Assembly (NCBI GenBank): GCA_034696485.1
Contig: JAQIWT010000988.1
Span: 1 to 13,246 of the forward strand
DNA: 13,246 nucleotides
Source of the DNA: Isohypsibius dastychi
Taxonomy: Eukaryota; Tardigrada; Eutardigrada; Parachela; Isohypsibiidae
Reading direction: 5' to 3'
This document shows, piece by piece, positions 1 through 9,340 of the stretch. The notes under the pieces were generated by a model. It did not search any database. It worked only from the letters and a program-made list of their open reading frames with translations, and had not been told where the DNA came from. Position numbers and translations under genes: made by a program. Every line of letters starts with the position of its first letter. Position 1 is the first letter of the stretch.

Positions 1-1
1 C

Positions 2-589
2 TCTTCTACCAATACAAGTGGTATCACATTGCTCAATGGGGAGGATTTCTGCACATCCGGTTTGCTGATACCTCCCGACAATCATGGATCTCCTATGAAG
101 CTGGTACCATATAAGCAAAATTATTTGTTGAGTGGATATGAGGACGGCGTAGTGGCATTGTGGGATATTCGTCATCAAAAATTGCCAGTTATTATTTCGG
201 ATATTTTGCGCCACAAAGATGGTCAAGAATCGCACACCTTGCTAGCCATGGATGTTGACAGCGAATCTGCCACGGGAATTCTCGGCACATCTGGAAATTT
301 ATTGCAGCGATTTGAAGTGGGAGCTTCGGATTTTAGCTTACTGGCTTCAGTGAAACTTCAACAGGATGGCGTTAGCGACATCCGCATCAGGAGCGATCGT
401 AAAGTTGTAGCTGTTTCGACGTGGGATTTTGCAACACGCATCTACTCTTGGAAAACACTCAAGTCATTGGCAGTTCTGAAATTACATATCGACACTGTGC
501 AGAAGATAGAATATGCGCAGTGCAACGATCAAAATCTCATTATCCTCGGTGGAAAAGATGCGACGATTTCTATCTGGCCATTGTATTAA
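2..589 (+). CDS. GNB1L: GNB1L-like WD40 protein, 3' part only
   Basis: The last 195 codons and the stop (TAA, 587-589) of a WD40 beta-propeller protein. The frame is open to the left edge, so the N-terminal half lies outside the window. Three blade endings are visible: one near YEDGVVALWDI, one near STWDFATRIYSWKTL and a last one near GGKDATISIWPLY at the C-terminus. The order of these blades, the 'GYEDG..ALWD' motif and the ending in a W-x-LY sequence match the C-terminal half of animal GNB1L (yeast relative ASTRA-associated protein 1). In other animals GNB1L works with the TTT co-chaperone in maturation of PIKK kinases such as ATM and ATR; that role is inferred from the family. No intron is seen in this part. 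No AATAAA was found just after the stop. Confidence 0.85.
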   Translation, partial: SSTNTSGITLLNGEDFCTSGLLIPPDNHGSPMKLVPYKQNYLLSGYEDGVVALWDIRHQKLPVIISDILRHKDGQESHTLLAMDVDSESATGILGTSGNLLQRFEVGASDFSLLASVKLQQDGVSDIRIRSDRKVVAVSTWDFATRIYSWKTLKSLAVLKLHIDTVQKIEYAQCNDQNLIILGGKDATISIWPLY

Positions 590-1343
590 GTTAATCACTT
601 AGGTTATGAAAACGGTTTTTCAAAGTCTCATCAAAGTTCTCATATTTGAAGTTTTCAGTTTACACTACGTAAGTGATGGAATTTCATGATTGATTTGGTG
701 ATCGTGAATCGTGATTAATTACTGGGTGATCGCCGTTTCTCAAAAAACAGCAGTTTGTTTGATGATGGTGCTACTTACAAATAGCGTCATTCAGATTATT
801 TAACTTCCTATATTTCATATATTTTCACATATCAATGATAAAACATATCAAGTATCACCTGAAATTTGATGCGAAAATGCACGACGGAGTAAAATGCGAA
901 ACTGGTGCTGCCACCTGGCGATAGAATTATGTATGGCGCCACCTGAGGTTGACTTCCGACGTCACAGTCACGTTTGGGTTTGATTGGACTCCGAATCCAT
1001 TTCCACAAAATCAGAACTAAGAATTCCCCGTTTTACTTCTTTGGTCTGTTTTCGACTTAGCGATGTTCTCCGTGTTGTAATAAAGTACCACAGAATCTGG
1101 ATTATTGATCGGCACAACATTTTGGCAATCCTGATGATTTATCTTTTTGGTCCTGTTTTCAACGGAAGCGGACAAATACAGTGGTACGTGACAAAGAAAT
1201 CCAGCAGTTCTTTTTCCTGGTCGTGGAGACGTTGTTGGGAATCGACGACGAGTAGTTGATATATTTATTGTTACAGGCAATTTCGCGATGTGATGTGAGT
1301 GCTGGATTGGACTCCTGGAAGATTGGGAATTTATGGAGATGAC
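590..1343 (+). other. Spacer, promoter and 5' leader before the PHF20-like gene
   Basis: No convincing coding sequence lies in these 754 bases. The left part (590-900) is AT-rich and should hold the GNB1L 3' UTR. It contains a tandem heptamer ATCGTGA at 701-714 and an 8-base repeat GGTGATCG at 697-704 and 725-732. The right part holds the probable promoter (about 905-970) and a leader with a splice acceptor-like TTGTTACAG ending at 1276. An open frame at 984-1259 begins with TTG, has no recognisable protein and is probably leader or intron. A GTACGT donor-like site near 1182 could pair with the acceptor at 1276 to make a 5' UTR intron, but this is not proven. Confidence 0.5.
905..970 (+). promoter_or_regulatory. 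Candidate promoter: paired E-boxes and CRE-like site
   Basis: GCCACCTG occurs twice, at 910-917 and 938-945, exactly 28 bases apart. Each copy holds a CACCTG (CAGGTG) E-box. Just downstream, GACGTCAC at 958-965 matches seven of eight bases of the CREB/ATF palindrome TGACGTCA. The cluster stands in a GC-richer patch after the AT-rich spacer, about 380 bases before the PHF20-like start codon. The regulatory role is inferred only from these motifs. Confidence 0.35.
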
Positions 1344-1347
1344 ATGA
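1288..1347 (+). promoter_or_regulatory. Cluster of minimal upstream ORFs in the PHF20-like leader
   Basis: Two overlapping start-stop elements, ATG TGA at 1288-1293 and ATG TGA at 1293-1298, share one A. A third short upstream ORF at 1333-1347 reads Met-Glu-Met-Thr-stop, and its TGA overlaps the main ATG at 1344 as ATGA. If the mature mRNA begins at or before the acceptor at 1276, ribosomes meet all three before the main start. Such elements usually reduce translation or make it depend on leaky scanning or reinitiation. The sequence is certain; the effect is inferred. Confidence 0.45.
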
Positions 1348-4300
1348 GTTCGCAAGATCATGAAGAGATCCTTCCAGCAATAGACAACATCGTTCAGAAT
1401 GCCGTTTCTGAGCCTCTGAATCAGCCGCCTTATACTAACAGTGCCTGTCTTCCAAGCACATCTTCCGGTCCGATCGAAGATCTATCTTTTGCTTGTGTGG
1501 AGGATAAGCTGCCCATTTCTGTTTCATTGTTCCAGCCTAGATTTAGCTCTCCTGCTCCGAAATATTCTGTCAGTGTGCTGAGGAAAACTGAAGATCCATC
1601 TCATTCATCTCCTCGTGCCCAGACCTCATATCCGCTTAGTACAGCTGTTCGGAATCCCGACGGTTCAGATTCAAGCCAGTCACAACTACCGTCTCTTCTC
1701 CCTCCAGCAGCGAGTTTGAGCAACCCTCGTGGATGGCCTCAAGGTTTCCGATCAGCCGGAATCCCTGATTCATCTGCTCAGCTGCCGCAGGTTCAGTCTC
1801 TTGCACTTCGTAATTCCCAGTATTATTTCGGACAAACCTCCCAGAACTGGCAGGGAGGTATTCCATCCGGAAATTATTCACCAGTTCCCCGACTTCCGTC
1901 GCCGGTCCAAATTGTTAATCAAGGTGCTCAGTCGTCATCTTGGAACTCTTTGGATATCAATTTGAACCAACAAGGAAGCCCGGGACAGAATCAAGACAGC
2001 TGGAGAAACATTTCCGGGATACACTATCATTCTGAAATTTTGCGTCAGAATATTCCCCAGTACGCACCACAGGAATTTTATCGTCCTCATCCATCCGAAG
2101 GAAGCGGTCTTGTTAATTATCCAAATCCCTCTCAGATTTTACGGGATCCGTCGTTTGCTTCGTCGCCGGTTAACCAGTTACAGAGCTATCAGCATTTTGC
2201 ATCGAGTGATCCGCTGAATTCGTCGAGTATTCTAACCATCAAGCCGCAGTCTAAGATGTCGGACAAATCTCCAAGGCCCAAACGGAAGCCGAAAGTACCA
2301 CCTCATTTAGCGGAAACAACCGGAAATTTCGAGGTCAGTCTCGGTGGGCGGAAATCCAGAGCAAGATCGAATGAAGGAAGTTCGGTTGGCGATCTCACAA
2401 GAAATATTTCGGAGGATTCTGCGCGTACCACCGAACAGGATGGAAAAGCGATGAAAGTGAAAAAACGCTCCAAATCAAAACCGGTCGCGACGAAGCCTCC
2501 GCCTCCACCGCCGGCTTATTCTTTAAGGCAACAAAAGGGAACGGTGATTTACACAGAAGGGGAAAAAATCGAAGCGAGTGATGTGATGACAAATACTTGG
2601 TGAGCTTGTCATTGCAAAATACGCTGAAATATTGTTATAATGTTTACTTGTCCAGGTATAAGGCTAAGGTTTTGGCTGTCGACAAAGACTCAGTTCACGC
2701 GTACGTCCACTTCGAAGGATGGAACTCTCGTTATGATGAATGGTAATTGAGTACACAGACCTTCGGTTTTCATTCAGTCATTTACAACCAGGTTTTTGGT
2801 GTATCTTATTCCTTTATTTTTCACAGGATTGCAATGAACAGCAAGCGTTTGCGAGCGCTAACTGGAGAGAAATTTTCAGAGCACCAGGAGAAGTACAATA
2901 TTGGAGATTATGTGATTGCTCGTTGGTCAACTGGAATTCAGAAAGCTGGCATCGTCACAGAAATACAATACCACCCTGAACGTAAGTCGATTTAGTTGTG
3001 AGTTTTTTTAGCTGCAGTGGTTTATTTGCATATTTTGCTCACTTGATATTATGCCGTGATGTTGTTCTAGGGTACTCGATCTTGTTCCATGAGGGTACGG
3101 TGAAATCCGTCACAAACAAAGGAGTTCGTCGAATGTCGCCAGTATTGAGAGAAAAGCATGGTGCTGAATTAGAGGTGAGAGAGCGATTTAAGATTAGAAG
3201 AAACTGGGCCACTCACAGCACAGGTTATCGTTTATTTAGCAACTGATACAGTTGGCGGCGAGTCATCCTCTGCTTGTGCGTGCAAGTCCATCCCCTGAGC
3301 AGCCTCCAAATATGCCAGCCAGTAATGAGCCTCCGGTGCAATTGCATGGAGAAATTGAAATTGCGTCAGGCGAACAGAAGCCGGATCCTCTCGTTCTCGC
3401 TCAACTCGCCTCGCTCTCTGACGCACTACCCTCTACTTCTTCGACAGCAGATAAGAAGCCCAAGTCATCTAAAAAGAAAAGTGGGCCAGGAGATATGCCT
3501 GATCCGTATAATAAACCAAAACGCCAGCCAAAAAAACCCTCCAAATTCGATGACAGTGTGCTGGATAATGGACGAAAAAAGAGGAAGAAGAAGGACATTG
3601 CTGCTGCAGGGCTGCCGGACAGTGTTGCCCCAATTGAGCCTCCTATCGTTGAAGATATCGTCGGTAAGTGATGCGAACGATGTTCTGTCCGAAATGTGAA
3701 TATTGTTCTTCTGGTTCTATTTGAAAACTGTGGCATTCTGTCGTAATCACTAATGAAAAACATAAACAGATTTTTTATGCTGTTTGTCGAGATTCGGCGT
3801 CAAGGGTTATCAGGTTTCTGCTTTTTTTCCAGAATCACAAGTTGAACCTCCGCTGCTTGTGAAGATTTCTCCGTTAAATGCGGCTCCGGGAGTTATCGTG
3901 GATATGCGACCGAAATACCAAGAGACTGTTGTACAGCCTGTTGTTGACGTCTCACCTGTTGCTTTCCAAAACCAGTCTCCGAAGAAACAGGATATCATAC
4001 CAGTGCTTGCAGCTGATGGTACTGATTCGGAATCTGTCTTGAAAAATATGCTCAAAAAAGAGGAATCGCCCGTCAGATTGCTAGCTGGAAATAACAGCAA
4101 CGTTGCAGTAAATCCAGAGCCTGCGAAGAGCATTGTCGTGCAGCCTCCGGAAGTCGGACCATCTGGTCATCAGCCGGAAGTGATTATTCCCGCCGTCGAA
4201 ACTGCGAATAGAATTAGTTCGAAGAAGAGCAAAATTCCAAAAGTATTGGCTCCGAAAGAGTTGATTATCCGGATTGATCACAACGAATTCAAATGCACCG

Positions 4301-6287
4301 AACGGGAGTGTCAGAAGTCTTTCCGAAAAGAGAAATTTCTGCATGATCATCTGAAGCATTATCATGGAATTTCGGGTGAAGATGACGATGATAAGAGAAC
4401 TGGACGAAAAAGCCGGAAAGGATCGCTTGATAATACCGCTGATCAGCCCGTTGAGACTTCAGTAAATCCAGCGCCGGTTCCAGTTGCGGGGGATTATGAG
4501 GGATCTGTGTATGACGTGGAAGTCGATCCATATCAGATTCCTGACCCACTTCCGGAAACCCCGGTGGATGATACGTTCTTGGATGCTTACAGAGATTGGG
4601 ATGAGTTTCCGGGTGAGATTACTCAAACTGTTTTGCCGCAGTTTCCGTTCTTATCGGAAAAACGCCCGAAATCGAAGAAGGATAAGAAAGCTCACCGCCG
4701 GTGGAAGAAAGATGTTCTTGGAGATTATTATGAAGTGGGAGAGGAGGGCCCGAAAAGCCGGGCTCGGAAAGTTGGTGAATCGGAGTCGGAGGATATTTTG
4801 CAGTATATTCAGAATGATCACGAACTTGTGCACTGTCGATGTGGATACGAGCTGGAAAATGGGTTTATGGTTCAATGCGAACTTTGTGCCACTTGGCAGC
4901 ATGGGCATTGCTATCAGATTGAAAGCAAGGATGACGTTCCCAAGCACTATATTTGCGATTTCTGTCGTACGCCCGGAAGAGTCAGATTTAACCAACGCTA
5001 TTCGTGTCATGACTTGCAGTTCATGAGTACCGGAAAACTGCCCGTCTTCTCGCCGTTGTTGGAAGATGAAGATCTGAGCTTGCCGCTCTATCCGGCGCCC
5101 CCTTCCAATATATCTGCCGCCAACAAAGTTGCTTACACTCAGCTAGCAGCTGATACTAGTTACTGCAATGACCAGCTGAAAACTCTGCGGCGAATCGGGA
5201 GAGCTCTTCGAGGTGCTGAGGAGATTCATCTGAAGAACGAGATTTTGCTGCAGAATATGTGTCCTTCTCATTCGGAACGGATCAAGTTGAATAATGCGGT
5301 TAATTCGGTGTCGGATGAGTTGATCGAAAGTGTGAATTTGCGGGAAATATTGGATGATCTGGCGTTGTCTGTTCATGATGGAGATGATTTGTCGAATGGA
5401 ACTGCAAAAGATGCTGATGGGATGACAGGAAGAAAAGAACCGGATGACATGTCAGTCTCCGGTGTGCCGATGGAAACGGATGCTGTTAAAGAGCCCAGTT
5501 CAGCTTTATTGCCGCAAAAGTCGAACGTTCCGCTATTGAGAACTGAGGCCATCCATTCGCCTAGGAAGATGTTGATTGAAGAAACCCAGTCAGGACTGCC
5601 GCCAGCTGATCAGCCTGAGTCATTTGATAAGAATGTCGACGAGAATTCCATGGATACTCAAAGCACAGCTGATGAGTCGGTGCCGGCTTCCGCGGAGGGT
5701 TTGCCGGAATTTGATGAGGATATCATGGAGCTTTGCCTGCAGGGCGATTTTCCAGCTGTTCTCAGATCGCTGCACAATCGCCAGGAAAGTTTGGACCTCT
5801 ACTTGGTAGAACTTGAGTCTCGACTACTCGGTAATTATTCTATTTGGCGATTTCTGTTTTTTTCCCTTAAGTTCTGATTTTTTTCTTAGAAATGGAGAAG
5901 TCGTGTGATGCTCGTTATGGAACGCAGTTTGCCGCAACTCCACATTTGGCAGCGCAAGACTGCGAAGCTTTGCGCGAAAAGGCCTATCAGCAGCAGAGTG
6001 ACCTTCGTAACATGGAGCGATTGGGATATGTTATTGATGTTCAGCCGCGGGAGAAAGTTGCGGCACGTCCTATGCCGGGTCCTTTGCCCATTCCGGAATC
6101 TCTTGCTGAAACAGGACGACCACCTTTACCGGTCAAAATAAGCCTGACTAATGGAAAAGTCAGTAAGAAGCAGAAAGTGAGTAAGCCGCGAGCTGAGAAA
6201 AAGCTGAAGGAAACCCATCCGAATCGAGCTGATCCGGCGAAGGTGGAATCTCATCCGCTGCTACACAGCATCTCGGCGCCAATTTGA
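1344..6287 (+). CDS. PHF20: PHF20/MBD-R2-like chromatin reader (two Tudor, C2H2, PHD)
   Basis: Seven exons: 1344-2599, 2656-2742, 2827-2981, 3071-3174, 3252-3663, 3833-5830, 5890-6287. All borders are GT-AG and the phases agree, giving 1469 aa. The start is the first in-frame ATG after an in-frame TGA at 1296. Residues 1-400 are Ser/Pro/Gln-rich and probably disordered. A Tudor/MBT-like domain follows at about 402-462 (motif HFEGWNSRYDEW), then a second Tudor at about 470-520. After lysine-rich NLS-like stretches comes a C2H2 finger (C826, C831, H844, H849) and a C4HC3 PHD finger (C1006, C1008, C1020, C1023, H1028, C1031, C1046, C1049). The C-terminus is helical and coiled-coil-like with a lysine-rich end. 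This order matches PHF20/PHF20L1 and Drosophila MBD-R2, which read methyl marks for the MOF-NSL H4K16 acetyltransferase complex. No MBD or THAP domain was recognised. Family assignment is firm; one-to-one orthology is not. Confidence 0.88.
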
Positions 6288-6512
6288 TGTGGCCGATGTT
6301 TTGACTAATATCTTCTGTTTTATGTTTGTTAGAAAATTTAGTGTAGAATTTGATTCGCTGTTATGGTTTCTAAAATAATCTAAAGAATCTTTATAACGAT
6401 TCTCTTATTTGGGGGCGACGAACTCCGTTAATTTCTCGGTCGCGATTTTCACACAAATATCTGCGACGCAAGAAAAAATCATTTTGTTCTGAACTGCTTT
6501 GCTGGAATAGAA
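6288..6512. other. Convergent 3' spacer between PHF20-like and ABT1
   Basis: The 225 bases between the two facing stop codons must hold both 3' UTRs. No canonical AATAAA was seen on either strand here. Weak variants exist, such as AATAAT near 6373 on the plus strand and TATAAA on the minus strand near 6390. Cleavage sites may lie inside the neighbouring gene or use non-canonical signals. Confidence 0.5.
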
Positions 6513-7708
6513 CTACAATCCCGGGAAAAGATTTGCAATTAACGATTTAGCAATTCCTGAACCGGAAGTTCCAGCTGGTTTTGCTCGCTTCCCGCTCTTC
6601 TTTTTAATCGACTGCCCGTTCTTTTTTCTTCTGACTTCGTCGTCTGTCAAGCGCTGAGGAATTTTGAACTCCTTGAGCGGGGCAAACTGTTTCCCCTCTT
6701 GATCCGCATTCTTCCGGATGCGATCCAGCATTTTGGATTTCTCGACGTTTTGTGCATAGAAGTTGGTTTGCCGTTTTGCTTGAGCAATCTCCTGACGTAA
6801 GCGCTGTAGTCTTGTCATTTTCTCGTGGGCGATTCTTTCTGTCAAGTGACTCCATTTAAACCTGCAAACGCAATTTTGATCAGAAACCGGAAATTCTGAC
6901 CAGAAGTTTCTTTCGCATTTTACCTGTTCAAATATTTAATGCTCCATAGTTGTTCGTAATATGGGGTCCGTCTCTTGCCTCCAATTTGTGTATTATTTAG
7001 GGACACAGCAACTCTCTTCGCTGTTTTCTTGCTGGCAAATTCAACCCACCCTTCCAAATATTTCTGTCTGTGTTTGAGCGTGACATCTGATTTTTTCTTC
7101 CGTTTTTGCGTTCCTGAAAAAAGGTCAGATCAAAGTTCAAGCGAATTACCATCATACCCAAAATCGGACTAATACATCTAATTTATTATCAATTCTAACC
7201 TTTTTCATCCAATTCCAAATATATGCGACCGATTTTTCCATATTGAGAAAGGATTTCTCTTAGTTTCGCAACATTCATCCCTGTCGGAATTGTGCTCAGG
7301 TAAATAACTCCACTTTTCCGGACTTTCTCGTTAATTTCGGCGGAGATTTTCTGCGCTTCGAGTTTTCGTTCTGGGTCAAACGCTGCGGCATTTGCTTCCT
7401 GTAAGTCATCGTCAACATCATCCTCCAGGTCGCTGTTATCCGCAGATTCTGAAGCAGCTGACAACATTTCCGTTTCCGACATTTCATCTCCATCTGAATC
7501 CTCGCTCGAGGTGGCCTCTGCTATATCCTCTTCTTCAGATTGTGAATTATCCACACAGTGCTCATCATCTGAACCTGCAGAATCACATGAACTCAACTTT
7601 CTTTTTCTGGTTATCAGTACTGAATATTAGTATTCTACCTTCCAAATTTCCTTCGGTTTCTTCAGGTCTTTCCTCGACACCTTTGTCAGCGGCTCGTTTT
7701 CGCTTCAT
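6513..7708 (-). CDS. ABT1: ABT1/Esf2-like RNA-binding ribosome biogenesis factor
   Basis: Four exons on the minus strand: 7639-7708, 7200-7574, 6924-7113, 6513-6861. Phases agree and give 327 aa (human ABT1 272, yeast Esf2 about 316). The N-terminus (MKRKRAADKG) is basic, followed by a long acidic Ser/Asp/Glu-rich stretch to about residue 85. An RRM begins near residue 112 with GVIYLSTIP (RNP2-like) and continues with REILSQYGKIGRIYLE. It is interrupted by a basic insert (QKRKKKSD) and resumes with YLEGWVEF (RNP1-like position) and ATP-independent RRM features only. The conserved family ending follows: LWSIKYLNRFKWSHL, then a helix with QEIAQAKRQTNFY, and a lysine-rich tail. Family members act in the nucleolus in early 18S rRNA processing, with yeast Esf2 stimulating Dbp8; mammalian ABT1 was first described as a basal transcription activator. 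The start at 7708 is the first Met after an acceptor-like TTTTCGCAG. The frame upstream stays open, so a longer N-terminus (ATG at 7744 or 7915) cannot be excluded. Confidence 0.87.
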
Positions 7709-7720
7709 TCTCGATAATTC

Positions 7721-7811
7721 CTGCGAAAATGATGATAAGTCCATAAAATAACTGTACCACGGCAGGAAAGAAGATAAGGGATTTATTACGAAATACAGAA
7801 TTAAATTAAAC
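7721..7811 (-). other. Possible 5' UTR intron of ABT1
   Basis: On the minus strand AAG|GTTTAA at 7812/7811 and TTTTCGCAG| ending at 7721 would delimit a 91-base intron, similar in size to others here. Splicing it would break the frame that otherwise runs upstream of the ABT1 Met and make the preceding sequence untranslated. The same acceptor could instead be a spliced-leader trans-splice site, only 12 bases before the ATG. Without transcript data this is a candidate. Confidence 0.35.
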
Positions 7812-8120
7812 CTTGGCTCGAGCTCGTACTGTAGCGTAGCTTGATGAATAACAGCAGCGTACGTATATACCCCAGTTGTGCCTGCCCCCTTCCGGGGTGT
7901 TAATAGATCCCTCATGTGAAATTATGAAGCTGCAGTCTTTTAGTTTCGTTTTGTTCTGGATGTTTCGGAGTTGGTTTGTTCTTCCTTTTGAATTGCGATT
8001 TCATCGATATCATCTTAGCGCCTAGAGCCCTAGACTTATCATTTTACGACGCGTTCGGTGGATCGGAAGACAGCCGTGAGATTCGTGCAGTATTCGTGCG
8101 TTTATTTAACCAGATCTCGA

Positions 8121-8134
8121 TCCCTTCGAAGGGA
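8121..8134. repeat. Perfect 14-bp palindrome in the PPIL3 leader
   Basis: TCCCTTCGAAGGGA reads identically on both strands. It ends 15 bases before the PPIL3 start codon. It could fold in RNA only poorly because it has no loop, so a DNA-level dimer site or chance are the likelier readings. Confidence 0.5.
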
Positions 8135-8149
8135 AAAAAACGCTAAATA

Positions 8150-9050
8150 ATGGTAAGAGTTATTTTGTGGATTCTGTCTTCGTTTTTGTTTATCTGGTTG
8201 CAATTGTAGTCGGTAACGCTTCATACGGACCTCGGAGATCTGAAACTTGAGCTTTTCTGCGAGGAATGCCCAAAAGCCAGCCAGGTAGTTTTATCTATTT
8301 TCAAACAGAATTTCATTGTTCAAGGATATTAGACTGAAAAAGCGCAGATTGAATCAGTCAACGGTATTCTTTTATATTCTTCTTTTCGTTGTTTTGACAG
8401 AATTTCCTGGCTCTTTGCGCCAGTGGATACTACGATAACTGTGTATTTCATCGGATAATTAAGGGATTCATTGTTCAAACGGGTGATCCAACCGGCACCG
8501 GAAAAGGCGGCTCCAGCATTTGGGGGAAGAAATTCGAGGATGAAGTTAGGGATGAATTACGGCATAACAAGCGCGGAATGTTATCGATGGCCAGCAATGG
8601 ACCCAATACGAATGGATCGCAGTTTTTCCTTACATGCGCAGCCCAACCTCATCTTGATCTCAAATACACGCTTTTTGGAAGGTACCGTAATAGTAATGAA
8701 TTTTGCGTTTTTTGGTGCATCTTTCATGGCGATGTGGAGTTAATCCGATCGGTATTCCGGCTCCCGATTGTTGGATTAGGTCATACTGTAGATGTTATTG
8801 AGTAAACGAGTTTTTTGGGATGTTTCGCTGCTTTAAATATGTTGTGGGAGTGAGGATTAATTTATAATTAAGATACTGCGTTCAGTGGCATATAGTTGAA
8901 ATTTGTTTCATTTTTAGGATGATTGATGGAGAGGACACTTTATCCGCCATTGAAAAACTGCCAGTCGATGCAAAATTCAGACCTTCGGGAAAGCAGTGCA
9001 GAATAAATGGAGTGACAATACATGCCAATCCGATGGCCGGAGGAGCATAA
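8150..9050 (+). CDS. PPIL3: PPIL3 cyclophilin-like peptidyl-prolyl isomerase
   Basis: Four exons: 8150-8152 (the ATG alone), 8210-8284, 8401-8681, 8918-9050, giving 163 aa against 161 in human PPIL3. The protein opens [19 protein letters not shown] and is a single cyclophilin domain without signal peptide or extra domains. The catalytic region [19 protein letters not shown] carries R44, F49 and Q52; NGSQFF supplies the hydrophobic pocket phenylalanine. The cyclophilin A positions W121 and H126 read His and Tyr ([11 protein letters not shown]), as in human PPIL3. CypA M61, retained in human PPIL3, is Ile50 here, so catalysis may be weak. The family is found with spliceosomes. The last intron (8682-8917) is the longest of this gene. 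The gene is head-to-head with ABT1 and convergent with SMO. Confidence 0.94.
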
Positions 9051-9096
9051 AGATGAAGCATATCAGTGCCGGTACATTGCCGAGTTTCATATCAGT

Positions 9097-9102
9097 TTTA
9101 TT
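9097..9102 (-). terminator. Candidate SMO polyadenylation signal
   Basis: TTTATT on the plus strand reads AATAAA on the minus strand, 238 bases beyond the SMO stop codon. It lies just after the PPIL3 stop, so an SMO 3' UTR using it would cover the PPIL3 3' UTR. No cleavage site evidence is available. Confidence 0.4.
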
Positions 9103-9206
9103 GAGTCCGGAATTCAGTACGTTTCCTTCTTAAGATCGCGGTTTGCTTTTTTTAACTCGTATATATACACACTCTTCAAGAGATCATCTGAACTAAAAAT
9201 TTTGAA

Positions 9207-9212
9207 AATAAA
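9207..9212 (+). terminator. Candidate PPIL3 polyadenylation signal
   Basis: AATAAA stands in an AT-rich stretch 156 bases after the PPIL3 stop. It is the only canonical hexamer I noticed on the plus strand between the two convergent stops. A transcript ending about 20 bases later would overlap the SMO 3' UTR. Confidence 0.45.
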
Positions 9213-9340
9213 ATTTGAAATAATTGAAAGTAAAATTTGTTTTGGCCACTGGGTTCACCACCTTTTAAAATCACCGGAAATTAGGAAGCTTTATGGAAGG
9301 AAGATGTACACTAACTCGTCGGCTCTGGAAAATCAGCTGA

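Larger units (their letters stand above)
7709..8149. promoter_or_regulatory. Divergent promoter region of ABT1 and PPIL3
   Basis: A 441-base head-to-head spacer must carry both promoters and leaders. On the minus strand TATATACG lies near 7862-7869, and an acceptor-like TTTTCGCAG ends at 7721. On the plus strand, CATCGATA at 8002-8009 resembles the DRE-type TATCGATA element of housekeeping promoters in flies. ATTCGTGC is repeated at 8081-8088 and 8092-8099, an 11-base period. A perfect palindrome lies at 8121-8134. No tRNA or other RNA gene was recognised. Promoter activity is inferred from gene layout. Confidence 0.5.

Noticed and set aside
697-732. Tandem ATCGTGA and repeated GGTGATCG in the spacer after GNB1L
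   Set aside because: Two copies of short words only; no array, and no link to a gene start.
984-1259. A 91-codon frame upstream of the PHF20-like gene
   Set aside because: It starts with TTG, has no known protein features and ends before an acceptor-like site; better read as leader or intron.
4484-5026. A 180-codon plus-strand frame inside the PHF20-like gene
   Set aside because: It overlaps the C2H2-to-PHD part in another frame; the PHD cysteines lie in the accepted frame.
7800-7915. Possible small RNA gene in the ABT1/PPIL3 spacer
   Set aside because: GC-richer with some short inverted words, but no tRNA A/B boxes, cloverleaf or snRNA motif could be recognised.
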